Notes under the pieces: model-generated
Told to the model about the DNA's origin: nothing
Seen by the model: the letters and a program-made list of their open reading frames with translations, nothing else
The model's database searches: none
Shown here: positions 26,773-35,366 of the stretch, piece after piece
Layout: every line of letters begins with the position of its first letter
How positions within the stretch are numbered: position 1 is the stretch's first letter
From: Anaerolineae bacterium
GTDB lineage: Bacteria; Chloroflexota; Anaerolineae; Anaerolineales; Anaerolineaceae
Reading direction: 5' to 3'
Assembly (NCBI GenBank): GCA_013314735.1
Contig: JABUFD010000003.1
Location: 124,001 to 188,000 of the forward strand
DNA length: 64,000 nt
Translations under genes and position numbers: made by a program

Positions 26773-27619
26773 CCTGACCTCCTTCCAGCGGCTGGCACAG
26801 GGGACAAAAATGGGTTCCCCGCTGCCCTACCACTGTTCGTTCAATCGTATGCCCACAGCGCATGCAGGCTTCGCCTGTCCGCTGGTACACGCGAAACTGG
26901 TTTTGGAACCCACCCCCGCGGTAGACCCAGTCGATGCTGGCGCCGTTGGCGCGAATCCCATCTTGCAACACCTGCCGGATCGCTTCCATTAAGTGATCGG
27001 CTTCATCGCGGGTCAGGCTGGCGGACTGGCGCCGAGGATGTAATCCGGCAAGATACAGGGCTTCATCGGTGTAAATGTTTCCCATCCCCGCCAGGAAAGT
27101 CTGATCCATTAAAAGGGGTTTTAGCATCCGCTTATGCTGCTGCAGCATGTCAAACAGGCGCGCGCCGGTCATCTCGTCTGACAATGGCTCCGGACCCAGG
27201 TGCCCGGTCACCTCCGCGGCGTCCGGCACCAGCCACATCCGGCCGAATTTTCGCGGGTTGTTGAACACCAGCCTGGTTTCATCCTGAAAATCGATCACCA
27301 CCCGATCATGCGGCAACAACTGCCGCGGCTGGCTGTTTTCATCCCGCAGGGTTTCCACGCGCAGGTCTCCGCTCATCCGCAGATGAACCAGCAAATCCGC
27401 CGGCCCCATCCGCATGATGATAAATTTGCCGCGCCGTTCAACCGCAAGCACCGTATGGTCCGGGATCAACTGGCAGAAGGTGTGCGCATCGGGCGATTGG
27501 ATCGAGCGATCCCATAGCACCTGCGCAGAAGCAACCGTGCGCCCGATCACCGGCAGCCCAAACGCTCCTCCATTGCGCAGCGAGCGCACAACCGTTTCAA
27601 CTTCAGGCAGTTCGGGCAT
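26765..27619 (-). CDS. mutM: Formamidopyrimidine-DNA glycosylase
   Basis: A 284-residue DNA repair enzyme that excises 8-oxoguanine and ring-opened purines. Mature N-terminal PELPEVETV supplies the catalytic Pro and Glu. RRGKFIIMRM, MDQTFLAGMGNIYTDEAL with the lesion-recognition helix, and the C-terminal zinc finger CMRCGHTIERTVV...FCPLC are all present. The start at 27619 is fixed by the required MPELPE. It lies ten bases after prs on the same strand. The mutM-prs pairing has no obvious functional reason. Confidence 0.95.
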   Translation of the reverse strand: MPELPEVETVVRSLRNGGAFGLPVIGRTVASAQVLWDRSIQSPDAHTFCQLIPDHTVLAVERRGKFIIMRMGPADLLVHLRMSGDLRVETLRDENSQPRQLLPHDRVVIDFQDETRLVFNNPRKFGRMWLVPDAAEVTGHLGPEPLSDEMTGARLFDMLQQHKRMLKPLLMDQTFLAGMGNIYTDEALYLAGLHPRRQSASLTRDEADHLMEAIRQVLQDGIRANGASIDWVYRGGGFQNQFRVYQRTGEACMRCGHTIERTVVGQRGTHFCPLCQPLEGGQDA

Positions 27620-27629
27620 GGTGTCTGGT

Positions 27630-28610
27630 TTACTCGTCGAACAAGGCACCCACACTGCGGCCCTGGTTCGCCCGCAGGATCACCTCAGCCAGCAGGTCGG
27701 CGATCGTGAGAACCGTCAGGCGATCACCAAAGGCGGCTGCCTTGTCGGGCGGAATCGGGATGGTATCCGTGCAGATGAATTGTTTGACCGGCAGTGCTGC
27801 CAGCCGTTCTGCCGCATTCAACGACAATACCGCGTGTACGAAGACGATGTATACATCCCTGGCGCCGAATTGCTTCACCAGGTGCACTGCTTCCGCAATC
27901 GAACCGCCGGTATCAATCTCATCATCCACCAGGATCACATCATGATCGTTGATCTCGCCGATGATGCCCATCGCTTTGGCGCGCGCGTCATTGCCGGTTC
28001 GCCGTTTCTCGATCAACGCCAGCGGGGTTTGCAGGCTTTCCGCAAAGTTACGGGCTTTTTTGGCAAATCCGAGGTCGGCTGTCACCACAACGGGTTGGTA
28101 CATGTTGGGCAGCAGCGCTTTCAGATGGTCCGTCAGGATGGAGAATGACGAAAGCACATCGCCGGGGATCGAGAAAAAGCCCTGAATCTGACCGGCATGC
28201 AGGTCAAAGGTCATGTAGCGGTCTGCCTCACTACTGATCATATCCGCCACCAGCCGGGCCGTGATCGGCACACGGGGCTGATCCTTTTTATCCGAGCGCG
28301 CGTAACACAGGTACGGCACCACTGCTGTCACCCGCGCGGCAGAATCCAGGCGAAGGGTTTGCAGGGTGATCAGGAGTTCCATGAAATTGTTATGAACCGG
28401 GGAAGAAGTGGTCTGGATCACGTAGCAATCCTGCCCACGCACACTCGAGTGCAGTTTGACAAACAGGTTCTCGTTGGGAAAACACACCAGGTCGTGCCCT
28501 TCCAGTGGCAGATCCAGGTGTTCCGCAATTTTATGAGCCAGTTCCGAAGATGCTGACCCGGAAAACAGGCGAATATCTCCAACATGTGAACGTTTTTTCT
28601 TTTTGCCCAT
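27630..28610 (-). CDS. prs: Ribose-phosphate pyrophosphokinase
   Basis: A 326-residue enzyme that makes PRPP from ribose 5-phosphate and ATP for nucleotide, histidine and tryptophan synthesis. DIRLFSGSAS at the start, VVPYLCYARSDKKDQPR (ATP and regulatory flexible loop), MTFDLHAGQIQGFF and the PRPP loop VILVDDEIDTGGSI are family blocks. GGAGG precedes the ATG. The N-terminus is slightly extended with a basic GKKKKRS stretch. It is located between a rimJ-like acetyltransferase and mutM in a single-direction run. Confidence 0.93.
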   Translation of the reverse strand: MGKKKKRSHVGDIRLFSGSASSELAHKIAEHLDLPLEGHDLVCFPNENLFVKLHSSVRGQDCYVIQTTSSPVHNNFMELLITLQTLRLDSAARVTAVVPYLCYARSDKKDQPRVPITARLVADMISSEADRYMTFDLHAGQIQGFFSIPGDVLSSFSILTDHLKALLPNMYQPVVVTADLGFAKKARNFAESLQTPLALIEKRRTGNDARAKAMGIIGEINDHDVILVDDEIDTGGSIAEAVHLVKQFGARDVYIVFVHAVLSLNAAERLAALPVKQFICTDTIPIPPDKAAAFGDRLTVLTIADLLAEVILRANQGRSVGALFDE

Positions 28611-28630
28611 CGTCTCACTACCTCCTTGTT

Positions 28631-29176
28631 TCAGGCCTGTGCCGCCTGTACTTCATCGGTCGACAAAATACTCATCACATCCACGTCAATGTACCTGCCG
28701 TGCTTGAAAATCGATTCCCGCTCAGTGCCCTCCAGGCGGAATCCCGCTTTTTCATAGCAGCGCCGACCGCGCGGATTGGTTTGATACACCCGCAGCCAGA
28801 TGCGGTGCAGGTTGAGTTCGTCAAACGCGTGTTTCACCAGTAATTGGATCGCTTCGGTGCCGTACCCCTGGTTCCAGGCTGATTTCTCGCCGATCACAAT
28901 CCCCAATTCGGCAGAACGGTGCTGCCAGGAAATGTCCATCAGCGACAGGTTGCCGATCATCTGCCAGTTCTCCCCGGAACGTAATTCAATCACCAGCGGC
29001 CGCTCGTACTGCGAACGCTGGAGCATGCCCTCATACCACTGGTTCTCTGTGTCCATCGAAAATGGATGGCCAATCAGCAGGTTATCCGTCACTTCCGGGT
29101 CGTTCAACCAACGGACAAACAAAGGCAGGTCACTGCGTTCCAGTGCCCTCAGTCGTAGCCGTTTTCCGTAGATCAT
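28631..29176 (-). CDS. RimJ/RimL-type GNAT acetyltransferase
   Basis: A 181-residue protein with GKRLRLRALERSDLPLFVRWLND at its start, AELGIVIGEKSAWNQGYGTEAI as the acetyl-CoA loop, and NPRGRRCYEKAGFRLEGTERE as the C-terminal block typical of RimJ/RimL acetyltransferases that modify ribosomal or other proteins and small amines. AGGAG lies seven bases before the chosen ATG. It lies 57 bases after aspS and 20 before prs. Confidence 0.86.
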   Translation of the reverse strand: MIYGKRLRLRALERSDLPLFVRWLNDPEVTDNLLIGHPFSMDTENQWYEGMLQRSQYERPLVIELRSGENWQMIGNLSLMDISWQHRSAELGIVIGEKSAWNQGYGTEAIQLLVKHAFDELNLHRIWLRVYQTNPRGRRCYEKAGFRLEGTERESIFKHGRYIDVDVMSILSTDEVQAAQA

Positions 29177-29233
29177 TGCAGTTCTCCTGGTTACAAAGTA
29201 CAGGCGCAACATTCGCGCTGCGCCTGGAATTCT

Positions 29234-30553
29234 TTATGGATTCAATCGGTTTGGCCCGCGGAACAGGTAAACCGCTTCGCGGATGTTGGGCAAACCCAGC
29301 AGCACCATTAACAGGCGGGAAAGTCCCATCCCCATTCCACCATGCGGCGGGCAGCCATAGCGGAAGAAATCAAGGTAGTAGGCAATCGGTTCGGTGGTTA
29401 ACCCCATCTCCAACGCCTGCCGCTCCAGCATGGCACGGCGGTGTTCGCGCTGGGCGCCAGTGCAAATTTCGAGGCCGTTTGCCAGGAGGTCGAAGCTGCG
29501 GGTCAGAGAAGGATCCTCCGGTTTGCGCATGTGGTAGAAGGGCCGCGCTGTGATCGGCCAATCCGTGACAAACACAAAGTCGTGGTTGAATTTTTCTTTC
29601 ACATGTTGAGCAATCGTGCGTTCACCGCCCGGGTCGAGGTCCTTGGTCTTGCCTTCCGGCAGGTCATAACCCATTTCTTTCACAATCTGGATCGCTTCGA
29701 GCATGGGGATGCGCGGGAAAGGCAGGCTGGGCACAACCAGATCAACCCCGAGTAATTCCTTGATCGCTTCGCCGTGTTCGTCTTTGACAGCCTGGTAGAT
29801 GTACTGGAGCCAGCGTTCAATCATGTCCATCACATCATGGTGGTCATTGATCCACGCCATTTCAAAATCGAGGCCGGTGAATTCGGTCATGTGGCGGGAT
29901 GTAAAGGAGGGGTCCGCGCGGAAAACCGGGCCGATCTCAAACACGCGGTCAAAACCGGCGGCCATGCCCATTTGTTTGTAAAACTGGGGCGACTGCGCCA
30001 GGTAGGCTTTGCCATCGAAATATTTTAACTCGAACAACTCCGCCCCGCTTTCACTGGGCGTACCCATGATCTTGGGGGAATGGATTTCCATGAAACCGTT
30101 CTGCAGCCAGAATTCACGCGCGGCTTTTTCCAGGGTGGTCTGCACCTTGAACACCAGCAGCGGTTCGGGGCGGCGCAGGTCCAGGTAACGCCAGTCCATG
30201 CGAAAATCGACATTCGGCAGTACATCACCGGTCAGCTCAAACGGCAGTGGGGCCTCGGCAGCATTTTCCACCGCCAGCGTTTCCAGTTGGATTTCCAGGC
30301 CGCCCAACTTCACCGATGGGTTTTCCACCACCTTGCCGGTTACGGTCAGGGCGCTCTCGGTACCCAGGGTGGATATCAATTCCGCCAGTTCAGGGTTGCC
30401 TTTCTTCCAATGCGCCACCTGCACCAACCCGGTGCGGTCCCGCAGAATGAGAAATTGCATACTTTTCTGGTCGCGCAGCACCTGCAGCCAGCCTGAAATC
30501 TTCACTGTCTGGTCAATGCATTGACTCAGTTCAGCAATCATGGTTCGTTCCAT
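29234..30553 (-). CDS. aspS: Aspartyl-tRNA synthetase, archaeal/non-discriminating type
   Basis: A 439-residue class II synthetase. An N-terminal OB-fold anticodon domain (VKISGWLQVLRDQKSMQFLI) precedes the catalytic domain with motif 2 (VFEIGPVFRADPSFTSRHMTEF) and motif 3 (GMGMGLSRLLMVLLGLPNIRE). It lacks the GAD insertion of bacterial AspRS and has the length and sequence of archaeal-type enzymes. Enzymes of this type often charge both tRNA-Asp and tRNA-Asn, with GatCAB completing Asn-tRNA. AAAGGAG is ten bases before the ATG. It heads the run aspS-rimJ-like-prs-mutM. Confidence 0.9.
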   Translation of the reverse strand: MERTMIAELSQCIDQTVKISGWLQVLRDQKSMQFLILRDRTGLVQVAHWKKGNPELAELISTLGTESALTVTGKVVENPSVKLGGLEIQLETLAVENAAEAPLPFELTGDVLPNVDFRMDWRYLDLRRPEPLLVFKVQTTLEKAAREFWLQNGFMEIHSPKIMGTPSESGAELFELKYFDGKAYLAQSPQFYKQMGMAAGFDRVFEIGPVFRADPSFTSRHMTEFTGLDFEMAWINDHHDVMDMIERWLQYIYQAVKDEHGEAIKELLGVDLVVPSLPFPRIPMLEAIQIVKEMGYDLPEGKTKDLDPGGERTIAQHVKEKFNHDFVFVTDWPITARPFYHMRKPEDPSLTRSFDLLANGLEICTGAQREHRRAMLERQALEMGLTTEPIAYYLDFFRYGCPPHGGMGMGLSRLLMVLLGLPNIREAVYLFRGPNRLNP

Positions 30554-30731
30554 ACCGAATAATCTCCTTTAAATCCTTGCGGATGATGATGTAGCCTCAA
30601 CGCTTAAGTGTACGTGATACAGGGAGAATTATCAAGACGGAAAAACGGGGTTTTCACCCATCCCTGTTCATTCTCGTATGCGGGGACGCAAATTTTAAGA
30701 TTAAGATGCTTGATTTTTATCCCTTATTTAT

Positions 30732-30763
30732 TTATAATCATTATATATTTAGAATCATTACGG
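30732..30763 (+). promoter_or_regulatory. Tandem PerR boxes upstream of perR
   Basis: TTATAATCATTATAT (30732-30746) matches the PerR-box consensus TTATAATNATTATAA at 13 of the 14 defined positions. A second, weaker copy, TTAGAATCATTACGG (30749-30763), follows after two bases. They lie 9-40 bases before the perR start, where a bound repressor would block the promoter. The pattern fits peroxide-responsive self-regulation. Confidence 0.8.
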
Positions 30764-30771
30764 ATTAAACA

Positions 30772-31212
30772 ATGGTAGATACACTGATCAATTCACTTAC
30801 CAAAGCTGGCATGCGGCTGACCAGCACCCGGGTTGCCATCTGCAATTACCTGGCAGGCAGCCAGGATCACCCAACCGCGGCGCAGATTTATGCCGCATTA
30901 AAGCCAGATTATCCATCGCTCTCATTGGCAACGGTGTACAACACCCTCGATGTACTGGTTAATGCCGGGGCGGTGAATGTGTTGGGGCAAATCGGGGACG
31001 GCAATGTCCACTTTGACCCCGATACCCATCCCCATATCAACCTGGCCTGCCTCAAATGCCACGAGATCGTTGATTTCACCTCGCAGCACACGGTTGAAAT
31101 GGAAGAGATCATCCGCAAAGAATCCGGGTACCAGATCGTCGGTTCCCGCATGGTTCATTACGGCATCTGCCCCGCCTGCCAGGAATCACAAAACAGTGAA
31201 CCAACTGCGTAA
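30772..31212 (+). CDS. perR: Fur-family peroxide regulator, PerR type
   Basis: A 146-residue Fur-family repressor. PSLSLATVYNTLDVLVNAGA is the DNA-reading helix region, HFDPDTHPHIN carries the regulatory metal ligands (His86, His88 nearby), and two zinc pairs, Cys93/Cys96 (CLKC) and Cys133/Cys136 (CPAC), hold the fold. PerR proteins lose DNA binding when iron-catalysed His oxidation by peroxide occurs. It is followed 44 bases later by a peroxiredoxin gene and preceded by PerR boxes, so the pair forms a peroxide-inducible unit. The exact metal specificity is inferred. Confidence 0.88.
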   Translation: MVDTLINSLTKAGMRLTSTRVAICNYLAGSQDHPTAAQIYAALKPDYPSLSLATVYNTLDVLVNAGAVNVLGQIGDGNVHFDPDTHPHINLACLKCHEIVDFTSQHTVEMEEIIRKESGYQIVGSRMVHYGICPACQESQNSEPTA

Positions 31213-31256
31213 TGCAGCTCAAAACCAAATCATAAATCGAAGAAAAGGATTAAAAA

Positions 31257-31970
31257 ATGGAAAATACTGTAGCTCAAACCTATGTCATGCCCCGCATTGG
31301 GGAAAAAGCCCCGGAATTCACCGCGGTCACCACCCAGGGAACGATCAACTTTCCGGCCGATTACAAAGGAAGCTGGGTGATCCTCTTCAGCCATCCCGCT
31401 GATTTCACCCCGGTGTGCACCTCGGAATTCATGACCTTTGCCACGATGGAGAAGCAGTTCAACGAGGCCAACACCAAGCTGGTGGGCCTGTCGGTTGACG
31501 GACTCTACAGCCACATCGCCTGGCTGCGCACCATTAAGGAAAAAATTGAATACAAGGGCATGAAGGACGTGGAAGTGACCTTCCCCCTGATCGAAGACAT
31601 CACCATGGAAGTTGCCTCCAAGTACGGCATGATCCAGCCCGGTGAATCGAACACCAAAGCCGTACGCGCCGTGTTCGTGATCGACCCCAAGGGCATCATC
31701 CGCACCATCATCTACTACCCGCTCAGCATGGGCCGCAACTTTGCCGAACTGTACCGCGTGATCCTCGCCCTGCAGACCGCCGATGAGTTCAACGTTGCCA
31801 CCCCCGCCGACTGGATGCCTGGCGATGATGTGATCGTCCCGACCGCGGGTTCCTGCGGCGTTGCCAAGCAGCGCATGGAAAGCAAGGACGAAATGCACTG
31901 CTATGACTGGTTCTTCTGCACCAAGAAACTGGACAAGGAAACCGTCCTCAAGAAAGTGCTGAAGAAGTAA
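31257..31970 (+). CDS. Peroxiredoxin, Prx6/archaeal thioredoxin-peroxidase type
   Basis: A 237-residue peroxidase that reduces hydrogen peroxide and organic hydroperoxides. The peroxidatic Cys54 is in HPADFTPVCTSEF. The C-terminal arm carries Cys215 and Cys221 with the same six-residue spacing as the archaeal enzyme from Aeropyrum, where they act in catalysis and redox recycling; an extra Cys200 is also present. AAGGAT is the ribosome site. It is the second gene of the perR operon and ends at a strong terminator. Confidence 0.93.
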   Translation: MENTVAQTYVMPRIGEKAPEFTAVTTQGTINFPADYKGSWVILFSHPADFTPVCTSEFMTFATMEKQFNEANTKLVGLSVDGLYSHIAWLRTIKEKIEYKGMKDVEVTFPLIEDITMEVASKYGMIQPGESNTKAVRAVFVIDPKGIIRTIIYYPLSMGRNFAELYRVILALQTADEFNVATPADWMPGDDVIVPTAGSCGVAKQRMESKDEMHCYDWFFCTKKLDKETVLKKVLKK

Positions 31971-31983
31971 TTCCGGAAGAGAC

Positions 31984-32018
31984 AAAAGCCCCCGGCACAT
32001 TGGCTGTCGGGGGCTTTT
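31984..32018. terminator. Strong bidirectional terminator after the peroxiredoxin gene
   Basis: AAAAGCCCCCG and CGGGGGCTTTT pair perfectly across a 13-base loop, giving U tracts in both directions. It serves the peroxiredoxin gene (plus) and the converging operon that ends at 32039 (minus). Confidence 0.9.
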
Positions 32019-32038
32019 CGTTTCACACGGTAACTCCA

Positions 32039-33376
32039 TCACCATTCTTCCACTGCTTCACCGCGCCGCGGGTATTTACGGGTGTATAGATTGGGGTTTG
32101 GAATTTTGTGGTGGTCGCTGTCTTCGTAGCGCACATCACGCATCACAATCCGCCGTTCGGAGGGGATCAGCACGACATCACTCTCGATGGTACGGGCGGG
32201 ATAGATGATCATCCCCGCGCCAATGCGTACATGATGCCCCACACAGCCCCCCAACACCGGGCGGTTACTGTTCACCAGTCGTCCGCTGCCGTCCCGCGCT
32301 TTCAACTCTCCCGACAGCAAATTAAAATCGGTGAAGGTATTGCCCGCGCCGATGAAGGAATCACGCCCGATCACGCACATTTGGAGACACGCGTTCTGTG
32401 CAACCATCGCGTTGTCCATCAACGAGCTCATAAACAGGGAAGCGCGAAAGGGCAGAAAAGTGCCATCCCCCACCACCGAGAGCATCAGCTGGCAGCCCTG
32501 GCCGATGTTGACATGGTCGCCGATGGTGCAATTCTCGATCACCGCCCCGGCATTGATCGTGACGTTGTCGCCGATTTTGGTCGGCCCGTGGATCACAGCG
32601 GTGGGGTCAATCACGCAGTGTTTGCCGATCTCCACCACGCCCGATGATTCCAGCACCTGTTTGCCTTCCATCAGGCCCTTCCACAGGATGCCCAGCTTGA
32701 AGAATGGATCGCGGTCCAGCCGGTCTTCAAAGCGCGCCCCGCGCCCGAACATACCGAACACGCAATCCGCGATGAAAATATGCACCCACGATTCAATCGC
32801 AATGAAGGAGCGCAGCGGCACCTGGTACACCAGGTCGCCCATATCCGCAGCCATGTAGGTGGGAATATTGTAGTAACCAATTTCCTTCGACAACAGGTCA
32901 ATATACAACGGCTCCGGGGCATCGTTGTAGCCGTCGGGGAAAAACCACAATGGAGCGTAGTACCAATCATCCGCGCCCTTGTGATAGCTGCATTCGGTAC
33001 TGAGCGGCAGGCAATGTTCCCGGAAGGCGCCGTCGCTCAACGGAAAGGCAGCCCGTACCGCTTTCCCGCCGCGCTGTGCCTGGCGCATGAATTCCTTCAT
33101 GTAATGCTCATCGAAAAACAGGTTGTCCTGCAATACCACACACGGCTCATGGAACTGTTTCAGCACCGTTTGGATGCGGCGCGCATACAGGTCCTCCAGC
33201 TGGCCGCAGTCATCCCCCTCCGCCAGGCCCAGCGGCACCTCGATCTCACGGGTGGTATAGGGCGCCAGCACGTCGCGCTGGTTGAGCCACAACGGCTTGT
33301 TGACAATCCGCAGGTCACGTGCCGGTTCATTGAAAGGCTCGACAAATTTCTCGTTCTTCAAAATGATCTTGAACAT
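32039..33376 (-). CDS. Left-handed beta-helix protein with N-terminal nucleotidyltransferase-like region
   Basis: A 445-residue protein. The C-terminal half has many hexapeptide repeats (IGKHCVIDPTAVIHGP, IGDNVTINAGAVIENC, IGDHVNIGQG) forming a left-handed beta-helix, as in sugar-nucleotide acyl/nucleotidyltransferases. The N-terminal part (LRIVNKPLWLNQRDVL; EPCVVLQDNLFFDEHYM) resembles a degenerate nucleotidyltransferase fold without a clear GxGTR signature. It may act on sugar-nucleotide or polar-lipid precursors; the substrate is unknown. It is the last gene of a five-gene operon. A GTG just upstream is an alternative start. Confidence 0.7.
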   Translation of the reverse strand: MFKIILKNEKFVEPFNEPARDLRIVNKPLWLNQRDVLAPYTTREIEVPLGLAEGDDCGQLEDLYARRIQTVLKQFHEPCVVLQDNLFFDEHYMKEFMRQAQRGGKAVRAAFPLSDGAFREHCLPLSTECSYHKGADDWYYAPLWFFPDGYNDAPEPLYIDLLSKEIGYYNIPTYMAADMGDLVYQVPLRSFIAIESWVHIFIADCVFGMFGRGARFEDRLDRDPFFKLGILWKGLMEGKQVLESSGVVEIGKHCVIDPTAVIHGPTKIGDNVTINAGAVIENCTIGDHVNIGQGCQLMLSVVGDGTFLPFRASLFMSSLMDNAMVAQNACLQMCVIGRDSFIGAGNTFTDFNLLSGELKARDGSGRLVNSNRPVLGGCVGHHVRIGAGMIIYPARTIESDVVLIPSERRIVMRDVRYEDSDHHKIPNPNLYTRKYPRRGEAVEEW

Positions 33377-33402
33377 CACTCCACCTGTTGTTTCCGATGC
33401 AC

Positions 33403-33933
33403 CTAATGATCAAAGGGTGTTTTGGGATAACGGATTTCCCAGCGGTCGGCATCAGGCCGGGAAATGGAAAACAGGAACACCTTGCCATTGCTGGCCCACT
33501 CCAAATACGCCTGGAAAAACCCGGCCAACAGCCATCCCAGCAGACTGCCGCTGCCTGTAACCTGATAAGCGTCAGGCAGCTCTGCACACGCCGCATCCAT
33601 CCCGGCTTGCTCCTGCACCGCCCGGCAGACGGCATCCAGTCCCTGGCGGATGCGCCGCAGTACCGGCTGCAGCCGGAACGCCAGCCCGGCCATGCCCAGT
33701 TGTGCCGCCTGCTGCTGGATAAAAGCGCCAAATGCCGCCTCGCCGATGCGTACCGCCATCCCCTGCGCGGACCGCTCGCCCACAGCGGCGGGTAATGCCC
33801 GGCTGAAAGCGCTCCAATAGGCCCCAAAATCTGCGGGCGCAGCTTGAAGCAGCTGCGCGGTCCACTCCGCCCCCAGCATCTCCACCGTCCCCTGCCAGCA
33901 TGCAGCCGTAAACGCATCGGCAGTGGGCATCAT
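33403..33933 (-). CDS. Hypothetical protein in the GTPase/DUF4388 operon
   Basis: A 176-residue protein, Ala-rich and mostly helical, with a central AAFGAFIQQQAAQLGMAGLA and a C-terminal SLLGWLLAGFFQAYLEWASN segment. Its ATG overlaps the stop of the hydrolase gene by four bases (ATGA), so translation is coupled. I do not recognise the family; a V4R-like fold crossed my mind but there is no supporting Cys or His pattern. Confidence 0.55.
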   Translation of the reverse strand: MMPTADAFTAACWQGTVEMLGAEWTAQLLQAAPADFGAYWSAFSRALPAAVGERSAQGMAVRIGEAAFGAFIQQQAAQLGMAGLAFRLQPVLRRIRQGLDAVCRAVQEQAGMDAACAELPDAYQVTGSGSLLGWLLAGFFQAYLEWASNGKVFLFSISRPDADRWEIRYPKTPFDH

Positions 33934-34760
33934 TCGGTTTTCCTTCCTGGTTTCTGCTGCGCCAGGAACTGTTCCAGCACCTGCTGAAACTTACCGGGTT
34001 CATCGAGCATGATAAAATGCCCGGCCTGCGGAAACCGTTCCACCCGCGCGGTATGCAGCCCCATCGACAGCGTCTGCCATTCATCCGGGTCGACGATGAT
34101 ATCGCGGTCGCCGTACATCCCCAGCACAGGCACCCGGATGCGATGAAGATCGCGCACCAGGTTGACATGGCGCAGGTCATTAATACTCCACAGGAAAGAT
34201 TGCAGGGAAAGCTGCTGCAAATCCGCGTCCATGATCGCCGGGAAATCGGGATCACGCGAGATCAGGCGCGAATAGAACACGCGCATGAACCAGCGAAAGA
34301 CACCAAAGAACAGGAATACGAAACGCGCGTTGAACGGCATACCGGCCAGTTTCAGCAGCGGTGCCAACGATTCTCCGTCCACGGGGGAACCGATCACGGT
34401 CACGCTGTCGGCTTTGTCGGGGTACTTGAGGGCAAAGCGCAGGCTGGTCGTCCCGCCCATGCTGTGCCCCACCAGCGGCGCGCTGCGGATACCCAGGCGA
34501 TCCATGAATTCCGACACCATATCGACAAAGTTTTCCACCCGGTAGGTGCTTTGCTCACTGCCGGATTCATGCTCGCGTTCACCGGAATCGCCAAACCCCC
34601 AGAAGTCGATCGTGTAGGTGCGGTAGTGTTTCGAGAAATGCAGCAAGGATTCACGCCAGATGCGGTACGAGCCCAGCCAGCCGTGCAGGAAGATCAGCGG
34701 CTTGCCCCGCCCCATGACCTCATAATGCAGCAATCCCTGCCGGGTGATAATCGATGGCAC
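33930..34760 (-). CDS. Alpha/beta hydrolase
   Basis: A 276-residue hydrolase. GKPLIFLHGWLGSYRIWRES supplies the oxyanion loop, GHSMGGTTSLRFAL the nucleophile elbow (Ser in GHSMGG), a candidate Asp occurs in GMYGDRDIIVDPDEW, and the His is in FPQAGHFIMLDEPGKF. The four pieces form a standard triad. Substrate unknown. It is the third gene of the operon and lies 65 bases after the GTPase gene, overlapping the next gene by four bases. Confidence 0.85.
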   Translation of the reverse strand: MPSIITRQGLLHYEVMGRGKPLIFLHGWLGSYRIWRESLLHFSKHYRTYTIDFWGFGDSGEREHESGSEQSTYRVENFVDMVSEFMDRLGIRSAPLVGHSMGGTTSLRFALKYPDKADSVTVIGSPVDGESLAPLLKLAGMPFNARFVFLFFGVFRWFMRVFYSRLISRDPDFPAIMDADLQQLSLQSFLWSINDLRHVNLVRDLHRIRVPVLGMYGDRDIIVDPDEWQTLSMGLHTARVERFPQAGHFIMLDEPGKFQQVLEQFLAQQKPGRKTE

Positions 34761-34825
34761 TTGGTTGACTCCTTACCATGTTTCAGACACAAAACCGGAG
34801 CAGAACACCGCTCCAGCCCCTGCAG

Positions 34826-35353
34826 CTACCCGATCATTTCCAGGATGGATTCCAGCAGCGTGATCAAAACTTTTTTTACCGTTTCCTTATCGGTGGATAC
34901 GCACGGCAGCAGGTGTACATCATCCGCCAGGCGCAGTGCCAGGCGCATATCACCCAGGTCCCACGCATCCGGCAGGTCTTGCTTGTTGGCAGCAACAATG
35001 TACGGTGTGGGGGCATAGGCGCGGAAGGTCTCAAGGATACGGCGCGCTTCGCGGAAGGTTTCCGGGCGGGTACTGTCGACCATCACCACAAAACCGAGCA
35101 TGCCCTCGGAAAGGATTTCCCACATGAAATCGAAGCGCCGCTGCCCGGGTGTGCCAAACAGGTACAGGATCAGTTCATCATCCACCGTGATCCGGCCAAA
35201 GTCCATCGCCACCGTCGTCTGCGATTTGACCATTTCTGCCTTTGAGGAAATTTTCCGCTCCGTGTTGACCACATCAATTTCACTGATGGATCGGATGAAC
35301 TGGGTTTTCCCCGCATTGAAGGGTCCGGTAACCACAATTTTTACATTCTGCAT
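34826..35353 (-). CDS. Ras-like small GTPase (MglA/Gtr-like)
   Basis: A 175-residue GTPase. GPFNAGKTQ (10-18) is the P-loop, LYLFGTPGQRRFDFMW the switch region with G3, and ANKQDLPDA the G4 motif. Bacterial Ras-like GTPases of this kind act as switches in polarity or signalling, often with DUF4388/PATAN or roadblock partners. It lies 13 bases downstream of the DUF4388 gene, supporting a partnership. No roadblock or MglB-like gene is adjacent. Confidence 0.87.
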   Translation of the reverse strand: MQNVKIVVTGPFNAGKTQFIRSISEIDVVNTERKISSKAEMVKSQTTVAMDFGRITVDDELILYLFGTPGQRRFDFMWEILSEGMLGFVVMVDSTRPETFREARRILETFRAYAPTPYIVAANKQDLPDAWDLGDMRLALRLADDVHLLPCVSTDKETVKKVLITLLESILEMIG

Positions 35354-35366
35354 CGCATCCTCTTCC

